A DNA stretch of 64,000 bases from DATAGZ01 sp036263455 (GCA_036263455.1 DATAGZ010000009.1:1-64000); one strand, 5' to 3'. Positions 52,029 to 63,013 are shown, counted from the first letter of the stretch. Numbers and translations are program-made. Notes: generated by a model from the sequence alone, not told the origin.

Positions 52029-52874
52029 ATGGAATCCTCGATCAGCATGAACGACACTCTCGGTTTCGGCCTTGGCCTCAGACCCCAGCATTATCAGGAA
52101 ATCCTGGCGGGAAGCCCGCGTATCGACTGGTTCGAAATCATATCGGAAAATTACATGGTCGGAGGCGGGCGGCCCCTGCATAATCTATTCGCCATCCGCG
52201 AGCGCTATCCCGTCGTCATGCATGGCGTGTCCCTCTCCCTCGGCTCCACCGATCCGCTCGATACCGATTATCTCGACCGGCTCGCCGCACTCGCGCGGAC
52301 GATCGAGCCGCGCTGGATTTCGGACCATCTGTGCTGGACGGGCGTGGCAGGCACCAATATCCACGATCTCCTCCCTCTCCCCTATACCGAGGAAACGCTG
52401 ACCCATGTGGCGGCGCGCATCCACCAAGTCCAGGACCGTCTCGGCCGGCCGCTCGTGCTGGAGAATGTTTCGTCCTACGTCACCTTCACTAATTCACACC
52501 TGAGCGAATGGGATTTTCTCGGAGCACTGGTCGCGCGAACGGGCTGCGAGCTGCTGCTTGACGTGAATAACGTCTATGTCAGTGCCTTCAACCACGAATT
52601 CGACCCGATGACCTATATCCGCGCCCTCCCCGCCACGGCGATCCGCCAGATCCATCTTGCCGGGCATGAAAATAATGGCACGCACATCATCGACACCCAT
52701 GACCACCCGATCATCGATGATGTCTGGGATCTCTACGCCAAGACCTGCGCCTGGCTCGGCCCGGTCGCGACCATGATCGAACGCGACGATCATATCCCGC
52801 CGCTCGCCGAACTGGTCGCCGAACTGGACCATGCGCGCGACATTGCCGCTCGGCATCTCGGCGTGCCGGCATGA
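52029..52874 (+). CDS. DUF692 multinuclear iron enzyme (BufB)
   Basis: A 281-residue TIM-barrel enzyme of the MbnB/BufB family, which uses a two- or three-iron centre and oxygen to modify cysteines of peptide precursors. Visible metal ligands lie in MHGVSLSLG, WISDHLCW, LENVSSYV, LLDVNNVYV, QIHLAGH and DTHDHPI. Start is ATG at 52029 or 52047 (MNDTLGFGLGL); the latter has a GGAA ahead. The stop overlaps bufC (ATGA). Confidence 0.9.
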   Translation: MESSISMNDTLGFGLGLRPQHYQEILAGSPRIDWFEIISENYMVGGGRPLHNLFAIRERYPVVMHGVSLSLGSTDPLDTDYLDRLAALARTIEPRWISDHLCWTGVAGTNIHDLLPLPYTEETLTHVAARIHQVQDRLGRPLVLENVSSYVTFTNSHLSEWDFLGALVARTGCELLLDVNNVYVSAFNHEFDPMTYIRALPATAIRQIHLAGHENNGTHIIDTHDHPIIDDVWDLYAKTCAWLGPVATMIERDDHIPPLAELVAELDHARDIAARHLGVPA

Positions 52875-53662
52875 AGCTCGCGCCCCTCCAGGGACGTTTC
52901 CAGGATTATATTCTCGATCGCGGAGATACCGTCTTGAGCCAGGTGCGCGGCAATAGCCGAGCCGATACCTCGACTATGATGGGCATCTATCATTATGCCT
53001 ACAAGGCCAGGCTGGTCGAATGTCTGGGTAATGATTTCCCCGCAGTGGCAACTTATCTCGGCGAAGACGCCTTCCGCGCCATGGCGGAAGAGTATATCGC
53101 CACCCATCCTTCGACCTTTCGTTCGGTACGCCAGCTCGGCCACAGGCTCGGCGATTTTCTGCGCGAGCGGAAAGCCGCGCCGCTGGTGAGCGACCTCGCC
53201 GATCTCGAATGGGCGCTCTATGAAGCGTTTGACGCCCAGGACGCGCCTGTCCTGAGGCTCGACCATCTCGCCGCCCTTCCGGCGCACGGCTGGGCCAGCC
53301 TGCGCCTCTCCTTTCATCCGGCGGTCCGCTTCCTCGCCCCTTCCGCTCTGGCGGTCACGCTGCGGGCGCGCATCCTGGCGGAAGAACCCTGGCACGACCT
53401 GCCCAAAGGCGCGGTGGGCGCCCGTCCCCTGCTGATATGGCGTCCCGAGCTCGACGTTCAATATCAGGAAGTAGACGAAGACATCGCTGCAGCCTACCTC
53501 TTCATGAAGGATGGCGGCGATTTTCCCGGAATGTGCGACCTGCTCCTCACTGCATGGGGCGAAGACAAGGCCGCCATTCGCGCCGCCGAGATCCTGCGCT
53601 TTTGGATCGAGGGCGGCCTCATCGAGGAGTGGCATTATGAAACAGATTCATCTGCTGGCTAG
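52871..53662 (+). CDS. DUF2063 partner protein (BufC)
   Basis: A 263-residue protein with an N-terminal DUF2063 domain (LAPLQGRFQDYIL, MGIYHYAYKARLVECLGNDFPAVATYLG in conserved parts) that recruits the precursor, and a C-terminal wing-like domain. It forms a complex with BufB. It is coupled to bufB by a four-base overlap, and its own 3' end overlaps a metallopeptidase gene by 26 bases. Confidence 0.88.
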   Translation: MKLAPLQGRFQDYILDRGDTVLSQVRGNSRADTSTMMGIYHYAYKARLVECLGNDFPAVATYLGEDAFRAMAEEYIATHPSTFRSVRQLGHRLGDFLRERKAAPLVSDLADLEWALYEAFDAQDAPVLRLDHLAALPAHGWASLRLSFHPAVRFLAPSALAVTLRARILAEEPWHDLPKGAVGARPLLIWRPELDVQYQEVDEDIAAAYLFMKDGGDFPGMCDLLLTAWGEDKAAIRAAEILRFWIEGGLIEEWHYETDSSAG

Positions 53663-54992
53663 CCTGCTCGGCCTGTGCCTGGCCGCACCCGCCTGGGCGG
53701 GAAATTGCCGCTATGACATCCGGCCGGAGGATCCGGCCGCGGCCAAGGTAGAGGTGACTGTCCGTTGCTCCGACCCCTCTCTGCAGGAAAGACTGGCCTT
53801 TACCTACCAACCCGCGGAGAGATTTGTGACCCGCCGACCTGACACTCCCTTCCGCTATGAATTTGCCCTGGCGGAATTCGCGCGCAGCGAATCCGATTAC
53901 GACAGCGCCCTTCTGCGCGGCCGCTCGGTGATGGTATCCCCCGATTCCTTCCTGCCTTTCGCCAAGGGCGCCGAGGAAGCGCTGCTCTTCATCGATACAG
54001 ACGGAGGCGCCATGCAGGCCGCCCCCTACGAACGCGGCACCGATGGCGGCTACAGGATTCGCGCCAATGTCTGGCATGCGAGCGGCGCCATGGTGCTGGG
54101 CCAATTCCAGCTCGGCGATGTCCCGGGCGTCGGCCATATGCGGGCGGCACTCCTGGACGAGGAGGTGGCTCCGCGCTTCGACCAGCTACTGGCCTGGCTC
54201 TCCGACACCGGCAAGAACAATATCCGTTTCTGGCATGCGCCGCCGATCGATGCGCCCCTGGTCATTCTCGTGCCCAAGGGGACAGGCGACGGGCTGGAGT
54301 TCGGTCGGGTCAATGCAGGATCGGGAACCGATATCCTGTTGGTGATCGGGAGCCGGACCACCCCGGCCAACCTCTATGACCAGTGGATCGCCGTTCACGA
54401 ATTTCTCCACCAGGGCACGCCTTACGTGCGCGACAGCGGCGCCTGGCTGAATGAAGGCATCGCCACGTATTTCGAGCCTTTGCTGCGTTATCGGGCGCAT
54501 TGGAAAAGCGAAGACGACGTGTGGCAGGAATGGATCCAGCACATGCCGACAGGCATGCGGGCCTTCGAGCAGATCGGCCTGCGCCAGGCGGCGCGCGGCG
54601 GCGTTTATTGGGGCGGCGCCCTTTTCATGCTGCTCGCCGATATCGGCCTGCGCGAGGCCAGCCATGGCAGGATTGGCATGGAAGACTGCCTGGTCGAGGT
54701 GCTGCACAGACTAGGTAATGCCGAAGCCGATGGCCGTACCGCAGACATCATCGCAACCTGTGATCGCATGAGCGGCACCCACGTCGTTTCCGACTTGGCC
54801 CTTCACCATCTCGAACATGGGGAGCCGTTCGATCTCGACGCCATCTGGGCCCGGCTGGGCGTAAAGCTCGGGCCTAATGACAAGGTGACATATGATGAGC
54901 ACGCGCCGCTGGCATGGCTCAGGCATAACCTGCTGGAAGGCAACCGTCGCTATTTCGCCGAGGGCATCGCCAAGACCATGTCCATCAACTGA
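53637..54992 (+). CDS. Secreted gluzincin-type zinc metallopeptidase (M61-like), coupled to bufC
   Basis: A 451-residue protein with a signal peptide ending about residue 21 (LAAPAWAG). The zinc motif HEFLH is at residues 254-258, followed by GAWLNEGIATYFE with E273 or E280 as the third ligand, the pattern of M1/M61 gluzincins. The N-terminal 230 residues are beta-rich as in M61 enzymes. ATG at 53637 lies inside bufC behind GAGGAG, so the two are translationally coupled. It would act in the periplasm, where bufferins accumulate. A role in trimming or recycling the peptide is inferred from context; no such peptidase is in the bufferin operons I know. Confidence 0.82.
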   Translation: MKQIHLLASLLGLCLAAPAWAGNCRYDIRPEDPAAAKVEVTVRCSDPSLQERLAFTYQPAERFVTRRPDTPFRYEFALAEFARSESDYDSALLRGRSVMVSPDSFLPFAKGAEEALLFIDTDGGAMQAAPYERGTDGGYRIRANVWHASGAMVLGQFQLGDVPGVGHMRAALLDEEVAPRFDQLLAWLSDTGKNNIRFWHAPPIDAPLVILVPKGTGDGLEFGRVNAGSGTDILLVIGSRTTPANLYDQWIAVHEFLHQGTPYVRDSGAWLNEGIATYFEPLLRYRAHWKSEDDVWQEWIQHMPTGMRAFEQIGLRQAARGGVYWGGALFMLLADIGLREASHGRIGMEDCLVEVLHRLGNAEADGRTADIIATCDRMSGTHVVSDLALHHLEHGEPFDLDAIWARLGVKLGPNDKVTYDEHAPLAWLRHNLLEGNRRYFAEGIAKTMSIN

Positions 54993-55043
54993 GCGGCACC
55001 AGGCGCGTTGACGCCGGCCTGTCCGTATGCTGAAACCCCCATC

Positions 55044-56621
55044 ATGGCCGATCGCGTCCATCTCTTCGATACTACCCTGCGCGATGGCGCGCAGACCCAG
55101 GGCGTGGATTTCTCCGTGGCTGACAAGCTCGCCTTGGCTCAGGCGCTCGACGAACTCGGCGTCGATTACGTCGAGGGCGGCTGGCCCGGGGCCAATCCCA
55201 CCGACGATAAGTTTTTCGCCGACCCGCCCGGCTTGACCCGCGCCCGCCTTGTCGCCTTCGGCATGACACGCCGCCCGGGACGCTCCGCCGCCAACGATCC
55301 AGGACTGGCGGCGCTCGCCCAGGCCAAGGCGCCCTGCGTATGCATGGTCGGCAAGAGCTGGGACTTCCATGTCGATGTCGCGCTCGGCATCGACCGGCAA
55401 GAGAATATCGATATGATCGCCGAATCGGTCGCGCAGATGCGGAAATATAAAGACGAAGTGATGTTCGACGCCGAGCATTTCTTCGACGGCTACAAGGCCA
55501 ACCCCGATTATGCCCTCGCCTGCGCAAAAGCCGCTCACGAAGGCGGCGCGCGCTGGATCGTCCTGTGCGATACTAACGGCGGAACTCTGCCCGAGGAGGT
55601 CGCCCGGATCACCGAAGCGGTGGTCCGGCACATTCCGGGCGAACGTCTCGGGCTCCACTGCCACAACGATACGGAAAACGCGGTGGCCAACTCGCTTGCG
55701 GGAATCGGTGCGGGCGCGCGCCAGGTTCAGGGAACGTTGAACGGGCTGGGCGAGCGGTGCGGCAACGCCAATCTCGTCTCGCTCATCCCCAGCCTGGTCC
55801 TCAAGACGTCTTATCAGACCGGCATACGCCAGCTTGCCGATCTTACCCATGTGTCGCGCCTGCTGGATGAGCGGCTCAACCGCATGCCCAACCGTCACGC
55901 TGCCTATGTCGGCGACGCGGCCTTCGCGCACAAGGGTGGGCTTCACGTCTCGGCGGTCGAAAAGGATCCGCGCACCTACGAGCACATCGCCCCCGAGCTG
56001 GTCGGCAACCGCCGCCATATTGTCGTGTCCGACCAGTCGGGTCGCGCCAATATCCTCGCGCGCTTCCGCGATATCGGGCTCGCCGTCGATCACGCCGACC
56101 CCCGCGTGGCCGTATTGGTCGAACAGGTTAAGGCGCGCGAATATGACGGCTATGCCTATGACGGCGCCGAAGCGAGCTTCGAGCTTTTGGCGCGGCGGGC
56201 GCTGGGCAACGTGCCCGACTATTTCCGCCTGCTGCGCTTTCGGGTCATGGACGAGCGACGGTGGAACGCGCGAGGCGAGCTCGTCACCGAATCCGAGGCC
56301 ACGGTCCATATCGAGGTGCATGGCGAGCAACTCATGACGGTGGCGATGGGCAACGGACCGGTCAACGCGCTCGATTCCGCGCTCCGGCGCGCCCTGGTCC
56401 CGGCCTATCCAGGGCTCGATCAGATGCGGCTCGTCGATTTCAAGGTACGGATCCTCACGCCGGGCGACGGCACCGAGGCGATTACCCGCGTGATGATCGA
56501 GAGCGCGGACCGCGACGGTCAATATTGGTCGACGGTGGGCGTGTCCGCCAACATCATCGATGCGTCTTTCAATGCCCTCTCGGACGCGATCGTCTGGAAG
56601 CTCCTGAAATCCGGCGCATGA
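55044..56621 (+). CDS. cimA: Citramalate synthase
   Basis: A 525-residue enzyme of the HMG-CoA lyase/isopropylmalate synthase family: LFDTTLRDGAQTQGVDFSV at the N terminus, HCHND metal motif near residue 210, and a C-terminal LeuA-type regulatory domain (about 400-525). CimA condenses pyruvate with acetyl-CoA to citramalate, opening the threonine-independent route to isoleucine. GAQTQG rather than GEQSPG separates it from LeuA. Start MADRVHLFD at 55044. Confidence 0.92.
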   Translation: MADRVHLFDTTLRDGAQTQGVDFSVADKLALAQALDELGVDYVEGGWPGANPTDDKFFADPPGLTRARLVAFGMTRRPGRSAANDPGLAALAQAKAPCVCMVGKSWDFHVDVALGIDRQENIDMIAESVAQMRKYKDEVMFDAEHFFDGYKANPDYALACAKAAHEGGARWIVLCDTNGGTLPEEVARITEAVVRHIPGERLGLHCHNDTENAVANSLAGIGAGARQVQGTLNGLGERCGNANLVSLIPSLVLKTSYQTGIRQLADLTHVSRLLDERLNRMPNRHAAYVGDAAFAHKGGLHVSAVEKDPRTYEHIAPELVGNRRHIVVSDQSGRANILARFRDIGLAVDHADPRVAVLVEQVKAREYDGYAYDGAEASFELLARRALGNVPDYFRLLRFRVMDERRWNARGELVTESEATVHIEVHGEQLMTVAMGNGPVNALDSALRRALVPAYPGLDQMRLVDFKVRILTPGDGTEAITRVMIESADRDGQYWSTVGVSANIIDASFNALSDAIVWKLLKSGA

Positions 56622-57355
56622 GCGGCCCGGCCATCGTCCTCGTTCATCCGCAGCTGGGCGAGAATATCGGCGCGGCCGCGCGGGCGATGCTCAATTGCGG
56701 CCTGACCGATCTGCGCCTGGTCGCACCCCAGGAAGGGTGGCCCAACGAGAAGGCGCGCCGCGCCGCGGTAGGCGCCTTCGATCTCATGCCGCCCGTCCGG
56801 CTATTTCCCGCCACCCGGGAAGCCGTGGCGGATTGCACCTTCGCGCTGGCCACAACCGCGCGGGAGCGTAAGATGACCAAGCATATTCTCTCGCCCCGCA
56901 AGGCGGCGATGGAGATCCGCGCCCAGGAAGCCCGAGGCGGGAAGGTGGCGCTGCTCTTCGGCCCCGAACGGACCGGCCTCGAAAATGACGACCTGACGCT
57001 CGCCGACGCCTTGGTCACCGTGCCGCTCAATCCGCAATTCAGCTCGCTCAACCTCGGCCAGGCGGTGCTGCTGCTCGCTTACGAATATGCGCAGGGGGTG
57101 ACCGCCGAACAGCCGAGCGTGCTCGACACCAACGGCTCACCCGCCGCCACCAAGGAGCAGCTCGCAGGCTTCTTCGATCATTTCGAGCGCGCGCTCGACG
57201 AATGCGGCTTCCTGCGCAATCCCACCGCCCGCCCGAGCATGGTGCGTAATCTACGCAATATGTGGCAGCGCGCGCAATTGACCGAGCAGGAAATCCGCAC
57301 GCTGCATGGCGTCGTCAAGGAGCTTACCACGCTGCGCCAGCCCCGCAAACCATAG
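56618..57355 (+). CDS. trmJ: TrmJ-type tRNA/rRNA methyltransferase
   Basis: A 245-residue SPOUT (knotted) SAM-dependent methyltransferase. Motifs are HPQLGENIGAAARAMLNCGL, LLFGPERTGLENDDL and VPLNPQFSSLNLGQAV. It likely 2'-O-methylates tRNA position 32. The ATG overlaps the cimA stop (ATGA); the much longer frame inside cimA is not used. A C-terminal helical dimerisation tail is present. Confidence 0.88.
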   Translation: MSGPAIVLVHPQLGENIGAAARAMLNCGLTDLRLVAPQEGWPNEKARRAAVGAFDLMPPVRLFPATREAVADCTFALATTARERKMTKHILSPRKAAMEIRAQEARGGKVALLFGPERTGLENDDLTLADALVTVPLNPQFSSLNLGQAVLLLAYEYAQGVTAEQPSVLDTNGSPAATKEQLAGFFDHFERALDECGFLRNPTARPSMVRNLRNMWQRAQLTEQEIRTLHGVVKELTTLRQPRKP

Positions 57356-57376
57356 AAGAAAAAGCCCGCCCGGGCC

Positions 57377-57405
57377 TTGACGGAGCCAGGCATTTCGCCT
57401 ATAGG
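57377..57405 (+). promoter_or_regulatory. Promoter of rpsD
   Basis: TTGACG (57377-57382), a 17-bp spacer and TATAGG (57400-57405), about 90 bases before the rpsD start. Confidence 0.7.
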
Positions 57406-57422
57406 AGGCACCTTCCCGCGCC

Positions 57423-57455
57423 GGATGGTTCGCCATCCAGCCCCGTCTTTGACGG
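57423..57455 (+). promoter_or_regulatory. Tandem stem-loops in the rpsD leader
   Basis: Two short perfect stems lie in the 5' leader: GGATGG-TTCG-CCATCC with a stable UUCG loop (57423-57438), and CCGTC-TTT-GACGG (57443-57455). They stand 48 bases before the start. Ribosomal protein S4 often represses its own mRNA, so these may be its binding site or simple stability elements. Confidence 0.45.
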
Positions 57456-57502
57456 AAAGGACAGCCGGGACATAAACAACGTCGTGAAAAACGGGAGTTA
57501 AA

Positions 57503-58117
57503 ATGAGCAAGCGTCTTGCTTCGAAACATAAGATCGACCGCCGCCTGGGCGTCAATCTCTGGGGCCGGCCCAAGAGCCCGGTCAACAAACGGTCCTACGG
57601 ACCCGGCCAGCATGGCCAGCGCCGCAAGAAACCAACGGATTTCGGCCTCCAGCTCTCCGCCAAGCAGCGCATGCGCGGCTATTATGGCAGTATCGGCGAG
57701 CGCCAGTTCCGCAAGCTGTATCAGGAAGCGTCGCGCCGGCGCGGGGATACCTCGGAAAACCTGATCGGCCTGCTCGAGCGCCGCCTGGAAACGATCGTCT
57801 ATCGCGCCAAATTCGTCCCGACCGTTTTCGCCGCGCGGCAATTCGTCAATCACGGCCACGTCATGATCAATGGCCGGCGCGTCAATATCGGTTCCTACCA
57901 GGTCCGGGAAGGCGATCTCATCGAAGTGCGGGAGCGCTCGCGCGAGATGGCGCTGGTGCTGGGCGCCATCCAGTCGCAGGAACGCGACGTCCCCGATTAT
58001 CTCGAGGTCGATCACAAGAAGATGACGGCACGCCTGACCCGCGTACCCTTGTTGGCCGATGTTCCCTATCCGGTGAGCATGGAGCCCAATCTCGTGGTCG
58101 AATATTATTCACGCTAA
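57503..58117 (+). CDS. rpsD: 30S ribosomal protein S4
   Basis: A 204-residue primary 16S-binding protein. N-terminal LASKHKIDRRLGVNLWG is followed by the S4 domain (LERRLETIVYRAKFVPT ... FVNHGHVMINGRRVNIGSY). The zinc-binding cysteines of some S4 proteins are absent (C-minus form). Monocistronic, between its own promoter and a hairpin. Confidence 0.97.
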   Translation: MSKRLASKHKIDRRLGVNLWGRPKSPVNKRSYGPGQHGQRRKKPTDFGLQLSAKQRMRGYYGSIGERQFRKLYQEASRRRGDTSENLIGLLERRLETIVYRAKFVPTVFAARQFVNHGHVMINGRRVNIGSYQVREGDLIEVRERSREMALVLGAIQSQERDVPDYLEVDHKKMTARLTRVPLLADVPYPVSMEPNLVVEYYSR

Positions 58118-58128
58118 GAGTGCCGCCG

Positions 58129-58146
58129 CGCCCGCTTCGGCGGGCG
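58129..58146 (+). terminator. UUCG stem-loop after rpsD
   Basis: A 7-bp stem CGCCCGC-TTCG-GCGGGCG lies 11 bases after the rpsD stop. It lacks a T tract, so it may protect the 3' end or end transcription with Rho. Confidence 0.4.
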
Positions 58147-58159
58147 TGGCGAGACGTGC

Positions 58160-58188
58160 TTGACATTTCAAGCTGCGCCGCTTATAGC
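58160..58188 (+). promoter_or_regulatory. Promoter of the DEAD-box helicase
   Basis: TTGACA (58160-58165), a 17-bp spacer and TATAGC (58183-58188). It gives a leader of about 130 bases containing small GC hairpins (CAGGCC-CGTTC-GGCCTG and GCGCC-CCT-GGCGC), as often seen on cold-induced helicase mRNAs. Confidence 0.7.
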
Positions 58189-58328
58189 TGGTGTGGGTTT
58201 CGCGCAAGGCGTTCCGCCTCCAGCCCGCCAATAACCAATCGTCTGATCCAGGAGCGCGTGGAAACGACACGCAACAGGCCCGTTCGGCCTGCAATCAACC
58301 GCGCCCCTGGCGCGAGAAAGTATTTCCA

Positions 58329-59614
<1,286 letters not shown>

Positions 59615-59618
<4 letters not shown>

Positions 59619-60499
59619 CGTTCGCTCTGCCGCTTCTTTCGCGGCCGCGACTCGCCGAGTACGCGGGTCACGGCCGCGCCAAGAAGAAAGACCTGGGCGG
59701 AATAATATACCCAGATCAAAAAGATGATCAGCGCGCCGGCAGCGCCGAAGCTGCTGGCAACATTACTGTGGGCGATATAGAGGCCGAGCACACCTTTGCC
59801 GAAGGCAATCCAGAGCGCCGTGACCGTCGCGGCGATGGCGCTATCCCTCCATCGAGGTCTCCGGTCGGGAAGAAACTGGAAGGCGCAGGTGAATAGCAGG
59901 CCCGATATCGCCAGGAAAAACAGGGTATTTCCATATTGCAACGCGGCATCCAGGAACGGCGCCACCCGACCCAGCCATTCTTCGAACGCGGCCAGCACCG
60001 CACCTAGGACGAGCGAAACCAGCAGCATGAAACCAAGGGCCGCGATGATGGCGATACCTAGGAGCCGCGAGCGAATGATTTGCATGAGCGTCGATTGCCG
60101 AGAAGGCCCGGTTTCCCATATGATATTGAGCGAGGCTTCGAGCTCGATCAGGACCGAACTCGCCGCTACCACCAGCAGGACCACACCCACCAGCCCGGCA
60201 ATAAAACCATGGCCGGTGGCGCTCGCATTCTGAATGAGATCTTGGACGACCATGGCGCCGCGCCGGCCCATTACAATCTCAAACTGATTGACCAAGGCGC
60301 CCTGCGCCGCCTCTTGCCCGAACACGGAGCCGGCAATCGCGATGATGAGCACGCACAGCGGAGCAATGGAAAAACAGGTATAGTAGGCTAGCGCCGCCCC
60401 CATGGTGGGTCCCCGCACCGCAAAATAAACCTGGAACGTCCGGCGTATGATGGGCCAAAGACCGAACGCGCGGCTTGCATAGTCGAGAAAGCGTGCCAC
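59615..60499 (-). CDS. YihY/BrkB family inner-membrane protein
   Basis: A 294-residue protein with six membrane segments and the family motifs GAALAYYTCFSIAPL and FLIWVYYSAQVFLLGAAVTRV. The molecular role is unsettled despite the historical RNase BN name. It converges with the helicase gene with a four-base overlap. Confidence 0.9.
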
Positions 60500-60604
60500 T
60501 TCGTCCTCTTTACGCTAAGATATAATCGCTCTAATTGTTCCCCTACATTGAGCGCGTTGACCTTTTCGTCCTTAAAAGCTTAGCTTGACCAACACAGACC
60601 CGTT

Positions 60605-62977
60605 ATGGAGAAAATACTTATTCCGACCCGTTTCGAACAACGCTCCGCTCTGCCCGTTGTCGCCCCGCTGGCCCTGATAACCCTGTTGCTCCTCATATTG
60701 CTGGCCGGCGGCGTCTATGTCGGGTGGCATCGTTATTACGAGGTGCGCAGCCAGGCGCACATAAAAGCGGAGAATGCCGTCAGAAGTATCGCCGAGCATG
60801 CGGGCTGGCTTATCAAGGCAAGTCAGCAGACGCTTCTGCGGATCAATGAGAATATCGTCGACCCCACCGACGCCACCACCTGGAAGGTGAAAAACCTTCG
60901 GGAAATGCTGACGGCGCTTCCTCCGGAGGCGATGATCCTGACAACAGACGACACCGGAAGGATTACCTTTTTTCCGACCGAAAAGGGCGAAGGACCGAAA
61001 TATGTCAACGATCGCCTCTATTTCCAGGAGCTTGCCGGTGGGCAAACCTGGTCGATCAGCCCGCAGATCACATCCCGCGTTGGCCAAAAGGGCAAGATCT
61101 TCACGGTGGGCTATCGCATGGAACGCAACGGCAAGTTCGCGGGAACCGCGATCATCGGTATTCCCTTATCCGCGGTCGTGGACTTCTACGCCAGCCTCAA
61201 TTTCGGCCCGGCATCCCAGGTCGGCATCTTCTCCGAAGATGGGTGGATGGTCACGCGCTATCCCGAGACGGCCTACGCCTATTCGATCGGCGAGGAAAAA
61301 GAATGGCCCACCATCGCGCGCAGCAAGCAAGCTTTTATCGATGCGGCGGAGCAGAATTTTTTCATCGCCTCGCTGCATTTGACCAATCTGCCGCTCTTTG
61401 CGATCGTGAAGTACAACCGCGACGAGGCGTTGCAGTCGTTCTATGAAACCCTGTGGCCTCTCGTTTTTGGCGGGGGCGCCGGTTTTGCCATCCTGGTGGC
61501 CTTGTCGGTGGGTCTGTTCCAGCTCATCCAGCGGGAGACCGCCTTCCGCGAAGACATGTCCCGCGCTTTCCTCCTCAAGGAACATAGCGATGTCGGTGTC
61601 CGGCTCGCGCTAGAGGCGGGGCAGCTCGGCCTGTGGCAGGTCACCTTGCCCGACAAACATTGCCGTGTGTCCAAGATCATGGCGCAGATGCTCGGGCTTT
61701 CTTCGACCGAGGGGGTCGTCATTCCGCCCGAGCAATGGCCTTCCCTGATTCACCCGGAAGATTTCGCGCGCGCCACCGGCGCCTTGGAGGCGACAATCAC
61801 GCAAAACAAGGTCCTCTCGGAGATTTATCGCGTCCGCAGGCAGGACGGCGAATATCGCTGGACCGCCAACAAGGGCCAACTCATCCACAACCGGGAGGGC
61901 AAGCCCGTCACCGTCCTGGGCGTCACCGAGGACATTACCGAAGCCAAGCAAGCAGAGGCGCGCCAACGCCTCCTCATCGCCGAACTCGATCACCGGGTCA
62001 AGAACACCTTGGCGACGGTTCAATCCGTTGCCCAGCAGAGCTTGGGCAAGGGCCCCCAGACGGACTCCTTTGTCGGCCGCATCGCCGCCCTCGCCAAGGC
62101 GCATTCTTTGCTTGCCGAAACGCAATGGAAGGGAGCCTCGCTGCATGCCTTGATCACCCGGCAATTTGGCCCTTATACCCAGGAAAATCCTAAACGGGTG
62201 ACCTTCGACGGACCGAACCTGCTGCTAGACGCACGCACGACGCAGAGCCTGTGCTTTATTCTGCATGAGCTCACCACCAATGCCGCTAAATATGGCGCGC
62301 TCTCTCAACCATCGGGACGTGTCCATATTCAATGGCAAATCGAGGATGAAACCGCTCCGATCGTGCATTTGACCTGGAGGGAAGAGGGCATAGAGGGCGT
62401 CACCCCGCCCAGTCGGCAGGGATTTGGCACCACCCTTATCCAGAGTTCCGTCGCCCACGAGTTGAATGGAACGCTTCACATGAATTTCACCGCGATGGGA
62501 CTGCTCTGCGAGATAAGCTTCCCCTTGCCTGCGCTGCAAATCGCGCCACGTGAGCAAGCCGAGCCAGCTGCGGCGAAATCGAAACCTTCCGCCGACCGGC
62601 ACGGCGCACGAGGAAAACGCATTCTTATCGTGGAGGATTCGGTTCTGGTCGCGCTGGATATCGAAGGCCAACTCCGCGATAATGGCGCCGTCCCCGTCGG
62701 CCCTGCTTATATGCTGGAAACCGCGATGTCGCTTGCGCGAGAGGAACAGCTGGATGCAGCGCTGCTCGATGTGAATATAAGCGGGCGAACTATTTTTCCC
62801 GTCGCCCAAATCCTGCGAGCGCGGAACATCCCTTTCATCTTCTTGAGCGGTTATGGCGAACCCGATATATGGCCAGCCGAATGGCGCGGCTACGACCGTC
62901 TCTCCAAACCCATTCAGAGTGGTGAATTATCGGAGGCGCTCGACGCCTTGTTTATGCAGGCCCACGCTATTTCATAA
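60605..62977 (+). CDS. Hybrid HWE-family sensor histidine kinase with C-terminal receiver
   Basis: A 790-residue membrane sensor. Two transmembrane helices (about 18-40 and 285-310) frame a periplasmic dCache-type sensor domain (FPTEKGEGPKYVNDRLYFQE). A PAS domain covers about 335-450. The HWE kinase part has ELDHRVKNTLATVQS with H463, and HELTTNAAKYGALS as the N box. A receiver domain at about 670-790 has D722 (LLDVNIS) and K768 (LSKPI). No separate response regulator is nearby. HWE kinases often feed the alphaproteobacterial general stress response; its input is unknown. Confidence 0.9.
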   Translation: MEKILIPTRFEQRSALPVVAPLALITLLLLILLAGGVYVGWHRYYEVRSQAHIKAENAVRSIAEHAGWLIKASQQTLLRINENIVDPTDATTWKVKNLREMLTALPPEAMILTTDDTGRITFFPTEKGEGPKYVNDRLYFQELAGGQTWSISPQITSRVGQKGKIFTVGYRMERNGKFAGTAIIGIPLSAVVDFYASLNFGPASQVGIFSEDGWMVTRYPETAYAYSIGEEKEWPTIARSKQAFIDAAEQNFFIASLHLTNLPLFAIVKYNRDEALQSFYETLWPLVFGGGAGFAILVALSVGLFQLIQRETAFREDMSRAFLLKEHSDVGVRLALEAGQLGLWQVTLPDKHCRVSKIMAQMLGLSSTEGVVIPPEQWPSLIHPEDFARATGALEATITQNKVLSEIYRVRRQDGEYRWTANKGQLIHNREGKPVTVLGVTEDITEAKQAEARQRLLIAELDHRVKNTLATVQSVAQQSLGKGPQTDSFVGRIAALAKAHSLLAETQWKGASLHALITRQFGPYTQENPKRVTFDGPNLLLDARTTQSLCFILHELTTNAAKYGALSQPSGRVHIQWQIEDETAPIVHLTWREEGIEGVTPPSRQGFGTTLIQSSVAHELNGTLHMNFTAMGLLCEISFPLPALQIAPREQAEPAAAKSKPSADRHGARGKRILIVEDSVLVALDIEGQLRDNGAVPVGPAYMLETAMSLAREEQLDAALLDVNISGRTIFPVAQILRARNIPFIFLSGYGEPDIWPAEWRGYDRLSKPIQSGELSEALDALFMQAHAIS

Positions 62978-63013
62978 AATTTCTTCCAGCGGAAGAAATT
63001 CCTGAAATGCCGC

